A stretch of DNA of 64,000 nucleotides from Cervus elaphus (GCF_910594005.1 NC_057838.1:30434001-30498000); one strand, 5' to 3'; positions 43,516-54,835 are shown, numbered from the stretch's first letter. A program made the numbers and translations. The notes: a model not told the origin generated them from the letters alone.

Positions 43516-43743
43516 ATTGTTGTTGTTGTTGTTTAGTCGGTAAGTCGTGTCCAAATCTTATGCGACCCCACGGATTATAGCCTACCAGGCTCCTCTGTCC
43601 ATGGAATTCTCCAGGCAAGAATACTGGAGTGGGTTGCCATTTCCTTCTCCAGGGGATCTTCCCAACCCAGGGATCAAACGCATGTCTCCTGCGTCTCCTG
43701 CATTGGCAGGTGGATTCTTTACCCCTGAGTCACTGGGGAAGCC
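43516..43743 (-). mobile_element. Bov-tA SINE in L2, antisense
   Basis: It begins with a (TTG)n tail at 43516-43532, then 'gtcggtaagtcgtgtccaaa', 'aatactggagtgggttgcca', 'gggatcaaacgcatgtctcc' and 'gagtcactggggaagcc'. ACCCTCC at 43504-43510 and 43744-43750 may be the target duplication. The head has a duplicated 'tctcctgcg' step. Confidence 0.93.
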
Positions 43744-44159
43744 ACCCTCCCTTTTACCAATCAAAGTCCCATCATCTTTCCCTTCCTCATTGTCTCTACT
43801 GCTACCATCCTGGTCTAAATCCCCATGATATTTTTCCTGGATTGCTGCAATAATGGCTTCCTGCTTAAGTCTTTGCTCTTTTAAATCCTTGCTCAGACTT
43901 CATCTTCTTAGAGACATCTACCCTGCCCACCATATCTAACACTGCAATCTGCCTTTACTCACTTTAGACCATCCACTTACTAACCATTCACTCTATTTTC
44001 CACGGTACTCATTCCAGTTATATAGCATGCTGCATAATTGTTTTTTTGTTGTTTATCGACTCTTTCTATACTCAAAAGTAGCTCCACAGGGTGGGGTTCT
44101 TGGTCTATTTACTCACTAGAAAAGAGCCTGGCACAAAATAGGAACTGAGCGAATATTAG

Positions 44160-44178
44160 ATGAATGAATGAATGAATG
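44160..44178. repeat. (GAAT)n end of L2
   Basis: 'atgaatgaatgaatgaatg', the short tandem repeat that ends L2 copies. Confidence 0.85.
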
Positions 44179-44184
44179 GGAAGT

Positions 44185-45754
44185 CTGCTGTAAAGAATAG
44201 AAGATGTACATTAGCAGGATAGAAATTAGAGCTCTCAGCATCATACTGCCTTCAGGGTGGAGAGAGGAAAACAGTGTGATTCTAGGTTCCTTACTTTGAA
44301 CTGGTACATTTACCTGATAAGGGGAAGACAGGACAAATAAAATATCTGGGAGAACTAAATGAATTTACTTGAGTCTGAATGTTTGTGAAATAGCCAAGTT
44401 CAGTTACTCAGGACATGGGTTCTGCTAAACAGAGAGGTCAGGCTGGAATTAAAGTTTTTGTAGGCATCACCGATGGATGCCTATGGATGGTTGAGATTCC
44501 CTGGGGAGAGGGAACCAAATGAAAGAGAAGTAGGTGAAAAGATGCTAGGAGACATACTCCTTTGTTTAGAGGACACACCCAGAGTAAGCCAGCAAGTACT
44601 ATTCAGCATTCTTTGGCAGAAGTTTGGTCTCCTTGGCATACTTGGGCACCTGTTTGGAAGCTGAAGAGAGAGGCAGGTGTATGAAGGGGCAAAGAGTGAG
44701 ATGGTCAGAGCACCTTTTGTCACACAGTCTTGGGTGAGTCTCTGTAATGTTGGGATTGCTTCCTAAGCCCCTGTGTCCTCCAACCATCCTTGCCCCAACT
44801 TCCTGAATCCTATCCGTAGCATCTGTTCCAAGTTGGGCTTATCCTCGCATCAAGGTGGCAGACAGCAGAGCCCTGGCTTAGAGCATTAAAGGCCCCAGCC
44901 ATTGTTTCCTTCACTGAGTTGTCAGAAAGGCAATCCTACCTACATCCTATGCCTCTCACATTCCATGATGCATTTGCGACAATTTGCTACAAGGCTTCAG
45001 ATTCCAATTTTGCAGAACAGTCAGAGATCACTTAACTGCATTTTGCCTGTTTACAAGAGCTGATGATGCCTGCTTCACCAAATGGCTCTTTAAGGAAATT
45101 CAAACAAAAAGCCATGTTTTTTTATTTGCTGTTTTTCTTTTTCAGAAACTTCTCAGGGAAAGGCAACAAATGTACATGCAAGAATCCCTACGAGCCTTTA
45201 GCTAGTTAGAAGGATGGGGAGTTGGGGCTGGGCACCTAAGAGTCAGCAGTGCTGAAAGGCAAGGACCCTGACAAATGACAGCGTCTGAATCTTAATGCCA
45301 TCCTTTGGCAGGCAGCTGTTGTTAAACTGGTCATGCCCACTCCAATCTGGAAGGATCTTTTGAAACAGCTATTTTAAAAAAGGAACTTGCATGTGAAAGT
45401 GCAAAGAGTATATGGGGTGTGTTTCTTTTCCATCAAGACAGGGTTTTCTCCATTTGATAGCTAGTACTTTCCAGGCAGGTCCTCCAAACCTATCTGGGCT
45501 AAATAAGCCACGTCTTTGGGTCGTATTCTTCTCAAATGTCTCCTTTCAGCACTTGGGCTGTCGAGGTGACCTCTGTCTTTCCATGGATACAGCTGCTGCA
45601 TGGACAGTGTCATGTACTTGGGATCTGTCTCATGATGGCACTCGTGACAATGCTGATCCTTCTGTGGGTGGTAGTGGATGTATGTTGTATATAGTACTGC
45701 AATAATGTTGATTAACAAAGCACTGCAAGCTCAAGTGGCTTAAGATAACAGTCA
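44185..45754. other. Non-coding stretch, nothing recognised
   Basis: No recognised repeat. The open frames below 100 codons overlap one another on both strands. Confidence 0.45.
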
Positions 45755-46181
45755 TGTCAGCTTAACAGAATGGATAACCTCAATGATGAGAATCATCTTT
45801 TACTCAGTGAACACAGTGTTTAAGCCCCAGGAGACAGTTCTCAGATACTCCTGAGGTACTGTTGTTAAGAGGTAAGGGAGGAACCAGGATATATAGGAGT
45901 TAAAAAAAAAAAAAAAACACAGGTAGGAAAATCAAAAGATGACTGCAAATTAAAGAAAACTCTAGACAACGTAAGTTAATGAACTTAGCTCTTTTCTGGT
46001 TGGGAAGATACAAGAGTCCAGGCTAATTGATAGCATTCCTTTGATATGTACCTCAGTTGGCTAGGCCCAATATCCTGTTCTTTTCCATCCTGAATTCCCC
46101 CAGGGTGTACCTTGGTTGGGGGTGTGGCTACAGTGGCTTCTTACCTGATGGCTGTAACATCCTTTGTTTACTGATCCTGCA
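45755..46181 (-). mobile_element. LTR-like element A, antisense
   Basis: It shares a series of blocks with the element at 55.1 kb: 'tttctggttgggaagataca' / 'gtctgggaagatgtaa', 'agagtccaggctaattga' / 'agagtctgggctcagtga', 'tttgatatgtacctcagt' / 'tttgatatgcacctcggc', 'gtaacatcctttgtttactg' / 'gtgacatcctttgtttactg'. Read on the minus strand it would end TGACA and start TGCAGGATCAG. An A17 run sits at about 45901-45917. The ends are approximate and no duplication is visible. Confidence 0.6.
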
Positions 46182-47980
46182 GGTGGCATTCTTTGCCCAC
46201 AGGCGTTGATTCTTGCTTACCTGTCAAGGGGTGCCTGATGTCTGACTGTCCTGGGTTGGGCTCCTGGGAGACTCTGCTCCAGGGTGCAGCTCAAGCTGGT
46301 CTCTGTTTCTTAACAGGGACATTCCACGTGTGTTCATTCCAGATCCCAGATTCTATAGAGCAGCAGCCTCCTCGGGAAGAGTGGCAGTTCTTTTCACGAT
46401 AATGAAAGTGTAAGAAGGTAAGCAAATTGCACTATCTTTACTGCATCAGATCTGCCTACATCCTATTGGATGATACATGGCCACAACCTAAAATCAAAGG
46501 ATGGGGAGGAATTATATGCCATCATGAGAAAAAGTGAATCATTTTGGCAAGCCTAATATCAGTCAGGCAGGTACATGTATTTCTTGTGTGGGAGAGGAAT
46601 AGGGAATGCATAATGGTCAGACAGCTTTCTGTTCTCCCACAATCACCTACCATTCCTGGGCCACGGGCAAGGTCTCCGTTTATCCTTACATGATCAACTA
46701 AGGCTCTTTGCGTCCCTATCATGCGTCAGGCTCTGTGCTAAGCACCGAGGTTATATTAATGAAGACATAGAGGGAATTTGATCCTGGGATCCTGCTAGGA
46801 GACCTAGCAGAGACCTGATCTGATTGGGAAGAAAGATTTGATCTTGAGCTTTGGAAAGAGAGTAAGCTTAAATCTTGGAGAGCCAGCATTCTAGGGGTGG
46901 TAAATACAATTGATATTTCCCATTTTCCAGAGACAGAGTTCTTTCTGCTAGCCTTTTCTTTCTGGGAGACTCCAGGTAATATTTTCCTGGTCTAGAGGGA
47001 ATGAATATGTGTGTCTGGGAGATGCACATAATTCAGAAAAAGCTTAGCATAAGTGAGTCAGGGAGATCTTCTGTACTAGATAAGGATTTCTGAAACCAGG
47101 GTCTTGTCAGATCCAGGCATCTGCTGCCAGGATCCTGAGGTCACCAGAGAGGTGGCTGCTGTCTCCCAGATATCTAGGACTTGGTTGGCTTCAATCCAGT
47201 GGTATGTGACCTGAACAGAAGCTTCCAGAACGCATGGAAACAGTAGACACATGGTTAGATGGTGGCAAGGCAAAGCCTTGTGTCAGTATTTTCTGCAGTT
47301 GTGGCTGGTTGATACCTGCATGATTTTTCTCTGACCATGAATGATGCTCAAAGGTGTCTTTGAATTGGTTCAGTAAATGTTTTCAGGGGCCATTCCGATT
47401 GCATTTCACACACAAAAAATACCTAGACAAATGTTTCATCCACTTGCATCAGTGGGGCATCAAGTTCACAGACCTTTTTAAAGGAGAAAAGCTCTCCTAG
47501 AGAATCGAGATTGGAAAACAAAGTAATGAATGAGCTGGAAAGGAAGCTTTTGTTAAGTCTCTCAGTGAAGGATTGAGTAAAGCTTGGTGAATATGCCAGG
47601 ATGGCACGAGTCATCACCAAAAATAGAGCACACAAGCATGACTGAAGCAGCACTGGTTCTTGCTGATTGACCAGTACTGATTAGACAGTCAACTCATTTT
47701 CAGTTTCACTGGATTTGGCCCTAGAAGGTTCAGTATTAGCAGCTAACTTTTTTGAACCCTTGAGGTCTCTTATGTTTGAACCCATAGATAAAGTGAATAA
47801 GAGGAACATAACATGATCACCTCATAATCCGTTAATGTCATTTATCAGCCACTGCAGTGAATTAAAAGCTTTCTCGCCATGATAGTGACTTTCAGAGCTA
47901 TGCCTGTAGAGTTTTCTCCTTAAGGAGTTTTCTGAAGCACACATTCAGTGGCCATTTCTGAAACTGACCATCCAAAGTTT
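46182..47980. other. Non-coding stretch with a weak L2-type trace
   Basis: 46695-46770 ('tgcgtcaggctctgtgctaa', 'gcaccgaggttatattaatg') looks like antisense L2. The rest is unrecognised. Confidence 0.4.
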
Positions 47981-47988
47981 CTGTAGAG

Positions 47989-48212
47989 CTGGGGTCAGCA
48001 AGCTACAGCCTGAGAGCTGACTCTGTCCTGCCGACCTGTTACTGTAAACAGAATTTTGCAGGACCACAGCTCTGCTCCTCATTCACATACTGTCCGTGGC
48101 TGTTTCTCTGCTCCAACAGCAGAGTTGAGTAGCTGCTACAGAGGGTTTATAGCCCACAGAGCCTGGGATATTTACTATCTGACCACTTACAGAAAAAGCT
48201 TTGCGACTCTTA
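47989..48212 (-). mobile_element. hAT-Charlie element, antisense
   Basis: The same family as the element at 12931-14919: 'ctggggtcagcaagctacag', 'gctctgctcctcattcacat', 'gtccgtggctgtttctctgc', 'acagcagagttgagtagctg', 'ctacagagggtttatagccc', 'atttactatctgaccactta' and 'cagaaaaagctttgcgac'. CTGTAGAG at 47981-47988 and CTGTACAG at 48213-48220 form an 8-bp target duplication with one difference. Confidence 0.88.
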
Positions 48213-48253
48213 CTGTACAGAGTAGACTCGGCTGAATGACATGCACGTAAACT

Positions 48254-48273
48254 GGGGGGGGGGGGGGGGGGGG
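48254..48273. repeat. Run of 20 G
   Basis: An uninterrupted run of 20 G on the plus strand, rare in this AT-rich setting. Such runs are prone to slippage and sequencing or assembly error. Confidence 0.9.
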
Positions 48274-48435
48274 TAGGGCAGGAACTCTTCCTGTTGTGAT
48301 AGGATCCTTTCTGGAGTCTGAGTCTGGAGACCCCAGGTGTGGATGGGGCTTCATGGACCCAAGGATGTCACAGGACTCATTCTCAAACTCTTGGCTCTGC
48401 TTTATTCTTCTTCTTTAAAAATATATTTTAAAATT

Positions 48436-48588
48436 TATTTATTTGGCTGTACCAGGTCTTAGCTGTGGCATGCAAACTCTTAGTTGTTGCATGTGGGATC
48501 TAGCTCCTGGACCAGGGGTCAAACCCAGGCCTCCTGTATTGGGAGCATAGAGTCTTCGCCACTGGACCATGAGGGAAATCCCTGTATC
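48436..48588 (-). mobile_element. CHR-type cetartiodactyl SINE, antisense
   Basis: 'tatttggctgtaccaggtct', 'tagctgtggcatgcaaactc', 'gggatctagctcctggacca', 'ggggtcaaacccaggcctcc' and 'ccactggaccatgagggaaa' follow a CHR-1-like tRNA-Glu SINE in antisense, older than Bov-tA. Confidence 0.85.
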
Positions 48589-49437
48589 CTTCATTCTCAG
48601 GGAGTCTTTCTTTAAGTGGTATAAAAGATAGCCAGCAGTAGATCTGGGCTTAAACAGTGCTCAGTTTTTATAACTGCTGTTATACAGAAATTCTTTCTCC
48701 CAGCATCTATTGTAACCCACATCCCAATTCCACAGGTCTCTGATTGAGCTGGATGCTCAATATGGACCTGTGTCTAAGCTCAGGCAGACAGAAGACTGTA
48801 CAGAGTGATCGTTTGTGTTTTAGACCCGACTTCTACTCATAGAGTGGGGAAACAAGGGACATGCATTTGCAGCCCTAACACAGCTGGGGAAGAGGGGTAT
48901 CCCACAGGAATCAAAGGGAAACAGAGAATTGATGGGAAATTTGGAGACAGCCTAGAACCTAAGAATTCTTGAGAGGCTTATATTTGTCATTTTTCCTTGC
49001 ACTGTGATTTCTTCCAGCTGATGAATTTTCTACCTCTGCAACTTGTCTTGCACCTCTTATCACTCATCTTCTTCAATGACTGCTTGGTCTGTGTTGCTCA
49101 GACTGTCCGTCCTTTCATTCCCTCCAGGTTCTATAAAAGAAGGCTTTTGTGTGGTGCAGACTTTACCATAGGCATGCAGTATTTGAGGATAAAAATAACT
49201 CAGTACAATACAGCTGAGACAACTTACGATTTAATATCACTCATTATTCCCAAGAAAGCTTAACCAGTCCTCACCATAGTAAGAAATTGTTTCTAACCCT
49301 GTACTCCTCTAATGTCCCAGCTTTCCACAATATTCTTGGTCAGTTCTTCCTCTGAAGACTGTTCTTCTCACTGAACTCCAGACTCCAGCATTTCAAAGTT
49401 TACGACATATTTTGCTCAAAAGGGTTTTACTTTGTCT
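48589..49437. other. Non-coding stretch, nothing recognised
   Basis: No gene or repeat recognised. An 88-codon frame at 48997-49263 has no known domain. Confidence 0.4.
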
Positions 49438-49449
49438 ATCCTGCCTCAA

Positions 49450-49691
49450 ACTCCAGTACTTTGGCCACCTCATGCGAAGAGTTGACTCAATGGAAAAGAC
49501 CCTGATGCTGGGAGGGATTGGGGGCAGGAGGAGAAGGGGACGAAAGAGGATGAGATGGCTGGATGGCATCACCGACTCGATGGACATGAGTTTGAGTAAA
49601 CTCCGGGAGTTGGTGATGGACAGGGAGGCCTGGCATGCTGCGGTTCATGGGGTCGCAGAGTTGGACATGACTGAGCCACTGAACTGAACTG
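49450..49691 (+). mobile_element. BovB 3' end with perfect target duplication
   Basis: 242 bp of sense BovB, 'actccagtactttggccacc' through 'gatgagatggctggatggca' to 'cactgaactgaactg'. ATCCTGCCTCAA at 49438-49449 is exactly repeated at 49692-49703. The perfect 12-bp duplication and low divergence from the family make it one of the youngest insertions here. The plus-strand frame of 91 codons that crosses it is a 3' relic of ORF2. Confidence 0.97.
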
Positions 49692-49703
49692 ATCCTGCCT
49701 CAA

Positions 49704-51864
49704 GATAGTCTCCAGAACAATTTATACCCCACATATCTGTTTAGGGTCTGTGAGAAGCAGAATGGATCCTTCCAAGATCATTGACCTTGCAGTGATAACA
49801 AGTGTGCCATTGTCGCAGTGGTTGTAGTGGTGAGGGGGTGGGGGGAGGAGGAAGGGGACTGGGGAGAATTTTATTTGCTTTTCACATGCGTATTATTCTT
49901 TACATTTAGCAATTACAGTCTTCACAAGTGGTTTTTTGTAAAGAAAGCTTGACTACATTATCAGTAAAAAGTGTATAAGGCTCATGTGGCCAAAACGTGT
50001 GCCTTTTTTTGGCAATGAGAATATGTCTTAGGCAGTCACAGGTCCAAGAAGGTGGACCTGTGACTTCTCTCACCATCCAGAGAAGTGTAAGAGGAACACA
50101 TTCCAGATCAATTAAAACCAGGGATCCTGCAGAATAAGAAAAATATTTGTGGCTTTGGAACTTTCATGGATGCTTGTTACACATTATTGCGTAGTAGCTG
50201 ACTGATACATTGAAGCTTAGGGTCAAAGCCAGTCTGTCCACAGCCCTTGCTTTTTGCTGTGCCAAGACACTTATGTTTGTCTTAGCATATTGATGTCTTT
50301 TTTTCTCTTCCTTCTATTAGACCATAAGTTCCAAAAAGGACAGAAAACTCATTTCTGCCATCTCCCCCACCCCCGAGCATAAATCTCTGTACCTTTTTGC
50401 TGTTCGAGACAGGTTTTGGATAAATGGTAAATTTGAGCCTTGTGGTGGTGATGGCCTCAGATGGAAATTATGTTCTAATTACCTGCTGGTAAATAAAATC
50501 ACTGATCTCAGAGAGAACCAGATGAGATTTAGAAATGGATTGGCAGAAACTCATCTCCGCGATAATAACAGAGGTTAGACCTGGCAGCAGGAATAGTGAG
50601 GTGAAACACAGTAATGTTCATGTAACATTAATGGTCTCACCATTATTTCATCTAAGTGCATGGTGAAAGGTATTTTGGGATTCATCTGAAAGGATTTGTG
50701 ATTAGAGTAAGTGACTGTATAAAAATGAAAATAGTTTACAGATAGTGTTCTCTGCTTTCCCCAAGAAAACCATTCTGTCTACTGAGAAAATTGGGGAGTG
50801 TTCTTTTCTGTTATTTAAATAAGTCCTTTCATTTCCTGGTTTTAGTCAAATAGATTTCCTTAAAATGGCCAAAAGCGTGACAGACTGGTATGTAATATGC
50901 TGTCACACCTGTGTTTTATGATTTCTGATAGGACTTAACTGTTCTAACAAAAATGTAAATCAAATATAAAAAATGGAAAGAAAACACAAAGGAACACTAT
51001 GGTGCTTTGCTTGTTCTTAGAGTGACACGCCAAGTACTTAGCAAATCAAGGCAAAAATATTACAGGTCAAAGATACATAGGGTGAGTGGCTAAAAAAATC
51101 AACTTACCCAGAACGTGGTGTGCTGATTCTTAGTTTGATCCTGAAATAACTGGCTGTTTTTAGGCAAATGGTAGTAAAAATAGGAAAGGCTATCACAGAC
51201 AAAAAGGCTTAAAATAGGACTGTGATCATCTCTTGTCTTATGATTCCAAGGAGAACAGATACAGAACTCTCCAGTATTTTCAAATCATCTCTGCCTTGGC
51301 AAAACGGAGACCTGGCAGGACCTCAGAAAAGAGAGAGAATGAGAAAGTTTTAGCATCTAAGTTAAATAGGTAATTGAATGTGTTTTAGTTATGCCTAGGC
51401 TCCTTTTGGATGAAAATGTTCACAGTGACTTCCACTTGCAGGAGAACAGGAATGGGGTTTAAAAAATTTCACCGTGACCCTTTATGTCATGTAAGTCCTC
51501 TTAATTCCCTCAAAACCTTCAGGGGTAGAGTCTGGTTCAAGGTATGAGTTTCTGAGGTAGAGACTGAAGGCATTAAAAAATGCCTCCTAGAATGTTAGAA
51601 CATCTCAGTGCTGGTCAGCTGGGCTACCTTCATGTGGTACTGCAAGAAAATTTATCCAGTGATTTCATGAGAGTTTAGCTTCTGACCTCCGATCTTGCAG
51701 AGCCTGAGGTCCACTCCTTTTGCTGACTCATGGGGATGTTAATCACCGAGGTACTGAGACTTTAAAATATTTCTGCAAATGTCCAGATTTAGATGGGGAA
51801 TTAGAGCAGTAGAGGATATTTGTGTTTGCCTAAGCCAACACATCTTAAAATCTCTGATCCATTC
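49704..51864. other. Non-coding stretch with a weak L2-type trace
   Basis: 50315-50430 ('ctattagaccataagttcca', 'aaaaggacagaaaactcatt') resembles an L2 3' end. The remainder, largely AT-rich, is unrecognised. Confidence 0.4.
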
Positions 51865-52085
51865 ACGTCATCCTTTCAGCAAATACTTACCGAGTGTCTG
51901 CTGAATGCTGGCCACCCAGGAGACCATGCTAGAGGCAGTGAAGTTGTAGGAAACAAAACAGACTGCCCTGTGTCCTTGGGAAACTTACAATCTAGGAGAT
52001 AAGTCAACACATGAGATAATTTCTGATGGTGGAAAGACAGTACAAATAATTTACAACAGGATTATAAAAATGATCAGAGGTGCTA
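51865..52085 (-). repeat. L2-type fragment, antisense
   Basis: 'atcctttcagcaaatactta', 'ccgagtgtctgctgaatgct', 'ggccacccaggagaccatgc', 'gggaaacttacaatctagga' and 'gtcaacacatgagataattt' follow the antisense end of an L2-type element. Confidence 0.55.
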
Positions 52086-52149
52086 CCTGTGAGTCTTCAC
52101 ATGTTCCAGTTCCATTTATCCCTGAAGAACAGCTCTAACTATTAGGTGT

Positions 52150-52279
52150 TTCTTTCTTTTTTTTTTTTGCTGTGCCCTGTAGTATGCTGAAATTCAGTTC
52201 CCCAACCAGGGACTGGGCCCATGGCCCCTGTTATTGAGAGTGCAGAGTCTTAACCACTGGGACATTAGGGAAGTCCCTG
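52150..52279 (-). mobile_element. CHR-type cetartiodactyl SINE, antisense
   Basis: A T-rich start at 52150-52169, then 'tgctgtgccctgtagtatgc', 'cagttccccaaccagggact', 'gggcccatggcccctgttat' and 'ccactgggacattagggaag', a CHR-2-like SINE in antisense. Confidence 0.88.
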
Positions 52280-53061
52280 TAACTGTCAAGTTTGATTAGG
52301 AGCAGGGCATCACTTCCTTTGTCTGTGGTTTCGGTTGTTTACAGTCCGAGTTCTGACCCATGAACTTCATGACTAATAAAGTCTGGATTTGTGAGTCTAG
52401 TATTGGAGACTACTCTCAGTCTGATCCCACTTGGCATTTGCAGCCCTAATTCTACCTGTACCCCAATTCTCACTGCATCCCAAAACACCTTCCACTCCGC
52501 TTGCATCCATCTCTGACAGTGCGAGTCCCCTTGCCTTATACAAGAGGGCAGAGAAAGTGCTGGAACTTCCTGCCTGGACGGGGCCTTTAGTGCTGCCCAT
52601 TGTCTAGAATTACCCCTGTCCCAACTCATTGGCCAGTATGTCAACCTGTCGAATATAAGCGGTGTTCATGTCCCCATTCACATCTTCCCTCTTCAAGGAA
52701 CATTTCCAGTGCTTCAGCTAAAACGAATCTTCTCATTGAACATCGAGCCTCTGTCAAAGCATTTGATAAAATTTGCCTTGCAATATAGTTACTTACATTA
52801 TGGGTCTAATTGCACCTCTAGCATATGAATCTCTGAAGAATGGAATCTGCATTTAAAAACTTTTAACTTTGTTCTGTCTTCATTGCTTGGCAACAGAAAT
52901 TGAATTAGCATCTCTAGAAGGTGTAACCATGCTGTAAAGAGTTCAGGGTAATAGAAACAAGAGGAGGCATATTTTGTGTGTTTTCTTGCATAATGCTCGA
53001 GATAGAACACACAGTCCTTGTATGGGTTAACATGGCATTAACTTCTTTAAGAGCTATTCAT
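52280..53061. other. Non-coding stretch, nothing recognised
   Basis: Two overlapping minus-strand frames at 52339-52644 have no known domain. Confidence 0.4.
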
Positions 53062-53110
53062 CCTCGGGTCTCATAGAGTCAAAAACGACTGAAGTGACTT
53101 AGCACACACA
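53062..53110 (+). repeat. Tiny BovA remnant
   Basis: 'tctcatagagtcaaaaacga' then 'ctgaagtgacttagcacaca' is the very end of a Bov-tA or BovB copy. Confidence 0.7.
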
Positions 53111-53493
53111 CTCATCCCGTCCCCTTATGATCCTTGTCCTTCTGTCCTTCTCTACCCTGAACTATCACAGCCACCGTCTCCCCTGCAGATAATGCCTCCA
53201 TCCAGCTCCCAATGCTGGGAACGTCCATGCCTGAGGCCGGGTGTCCCCAGAGAATAGCATTGTTCCCTGCTTTCCCAGATTTCTTGTGCTATACTGGGGA
53301 CGGGTTCTCGGAATGTGACTTAAGCTTGCACGTATGTCAGACCAGTTGGGTGGGTGAAGGGCTTGATTAAATTTAATTTCACAAAGTGAATAAATTTGCC
53401 ACATCTTGCCATTTAGCATTTTAGGGTCATTGGTGCCTCTTTGATCCTATACCAGGGTGGCCCATTCAGAGACATTTGCTATTTTTTCTCTTA
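53111..53493. other. Non-coding stretch, nothing recognised
   Basis: No element recognised. Confidence 0.4.
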
Positions 53494-53621
53494 AGTTAAA
53501 AAATTTTTGTCTGCACCATGTGACATGCAGGATCTTAGTTCCCTGAGCAGGGATTGAACTCCTGCCCCCCGCAGGGGAAGCACAGAGTTTTTTAACCACT
53601 GGACCACCAGGAAAGTCCCAC
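53494..53621 (-). mobile_element. CHR-type cetartiodactyl SINE, antisense
   Basis: 'taaaaaatttttgtctgcac', 'gatcttagttccctgagcag', 'ggattgaactcctgcccccc' and 'ccactggaccaccaggaaag' follow an antisense CHR-2-like SINE. Confidence 0.9.
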
Positions 53622-54116
53622 CCTTTTTCGTTTTTCACCACTTGGGCTTCCAGGGCAACTTCCCTCCTGATCCAAGCTTGTTTAGGTAAAAAACAAAACA
53701 AAACAGACTCCAAAGCCAGAATTGAGGGCAGGAGTTTCCCTGGACGGTGTCACCTTGGGCAAGGTTTCCCTGGGGATTGAGAGCATTGAACCTGAGAAGG
53801 GGGATGGTGGGTGGGGGCTATCTGGGCAGGGCAGTGCTGCACCCACTGGAGCTCCCAGCAGCCCGTATCTGAGTTATCTCAGCAAAGAAATGAAAGACCT
53901 TCAGATTGCTGGGACCCCTTTGCCAGATCCTTCAGAAAGGCCGGAAGTGCCTGAGAATCTGCATAGCCCAAGGCAGCCCTTAACCAATGACTGACACAAA
54001 CACCCAGCTTCCTTCACCCCCATGGCTATAGCTCTGAAGTGTAACCCCAGTGTAACCCCTGGAGTGCCCCTGTGAGACTGAGTCAGACTCTCCTCCATGG
54101 GACGGATACTTGCCCG
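53622..54116. other. Non-coding stretch, nothing recognised
   Basis: A 90-codon frame on the plus strand (53722-53994) has no recognised domain and no exon context. Confidence 0.4.
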
Positions 54117-54281
54117 ATGTCCCCCTCTTGTTTGATTCCCTTACCTCTGGGCCATATGTCCCCGTGTTCGATTCCCTTACCTTCTGGGTCACATGTCCCC
54201 CTCTTGTTTGAATCCCTTACCTTCTAGGTCACATGTCCCCTTGTTTGATTCCCTTACCTTCTGGGCCACATGTCCCCTTTC
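54117..54281. repeat. Minisatellite, 37-40 bp unit, about 4.3 copies
   Basis: Units start with ATGTCCCC at 54117, 54156, 54193, 54233 and 54270 (unit lengths 39, 37, 40 and 37 bp). Each contains 'gattcccttacctt' or a near form and ends with '(c/t)ctgggccac'. Units differ by a few substitutions and by a 3-bp indel in the 'cctcttg' step. Minus-strand frames across it translate the repeat into a recurring ESN motif, which is not taken as a gene. Confidence 0.93.
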
Positions 54282-54392
54282 AGATAGTGGTTGGTTTGTT
54301 TTTTCCTTCCCTGGAAAGGCTTCGTAACAACGCTCTGCTGAATTCAATAGTCAGCGTTTTCAGTTCTGGGGAAATCGATCCAAGACAACCAG

Positions 54393-54835
54393 CTTTGTGA
54401 CCTGTGTGAATGTTATTTAACCTGTCTAACCAGTTTTTGTACATTCTTCTGTGTATTCTTGCCACCTCTTCTTCATCTCTTCTGCTTCTATTAGGTCCTT
54501 GCTGTTTCTTTTCTTCATTGTGCCCGTTTTTGCATGAAATGTTCCCTTGGTATCCGATTTTGAGAGCAAGAGCAGACAGGGACAACAGAGGATGAGATGA
54601 TGGATGGTATCGCTGACTCAATGAGTTAGAGCAAACTCAGGGAGATAGTGAAGGACAGGGAAGCCTGGCGTGCGGCAGTCCATGGGGGTCACAAAGAGTT
54701 GGATGTGACTGAGCACCTGAACAGCAGGACAGCAACAAGCTTCGGTTTCCTCACCTGCAAAACGAGCCTCACAGTAGTAGTGAGTCTGTTGGGTTGTTGT
54801 GACAGCTGAGAGACCATGCCCAGGACAAAGTGAGT
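54393..54835 (+). repeat. MIR interrupted by a BovB
   Basis: The first part is 'agctttgtgacctgtgtgaa' and 'tgttatttaacctgtctaac' (to about 54430). It continues at about 54739 with 'cttcggtttcctcacctgca', 'aaacgagcctcacagtagta' and 'gttgttgtgacagctgagag'. The two parts are collinear in the MIR sense core, which shows that the BovB landed inside it. Confidence 0.8.
54431..54738. mobile_element. BovB with a 5' inversion
   Basis: 54431 to about 54565 is antisense BovB from the reverse-transcriptase region ('ttcttctgtgtattcttgcc', 'tttttgcatgaaatgttccc', 'ttggtatc'). From about 54580 to 54735 the BovB 3' end runs in sense ('gacaacagaggatgagatga', 'gggaagcctggcgtgcggca', 'cacaaagagttggatgtgac'). 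Two opposite parts of one element inside one MIR are typical of twin priming. The junction lies in 54560-54580. The frames here are fragments. Confidence 0.87.

Larger units (their letters stand above)
43280..44182 (+). mobile_element. L2 LINE, sense, split by a SINE
   Basis: 'tgatgtctctgctcaaatgt', 'ctaataaacatctcaaactc', then after a Bov-tA 'tgctaccatcctggtctaaa', 'ctggattgctgcaataatgg', 'gagacatctaccctgcccac', 'agtagctccacagggtgggg', 'gagcctggcacaaaatagga' and 'gaatgaatgaatgaatg'. This is L2 from just after the YADD region to the very 3' end. No intact frame. Confidence 0.85.

Noticed and set aside
53980..54192. A repetitive protein over the minisatellite
   Set aside because: The recurring residues are the translation of a tandem DNA repeat and the unit length is not always a multiple of three.
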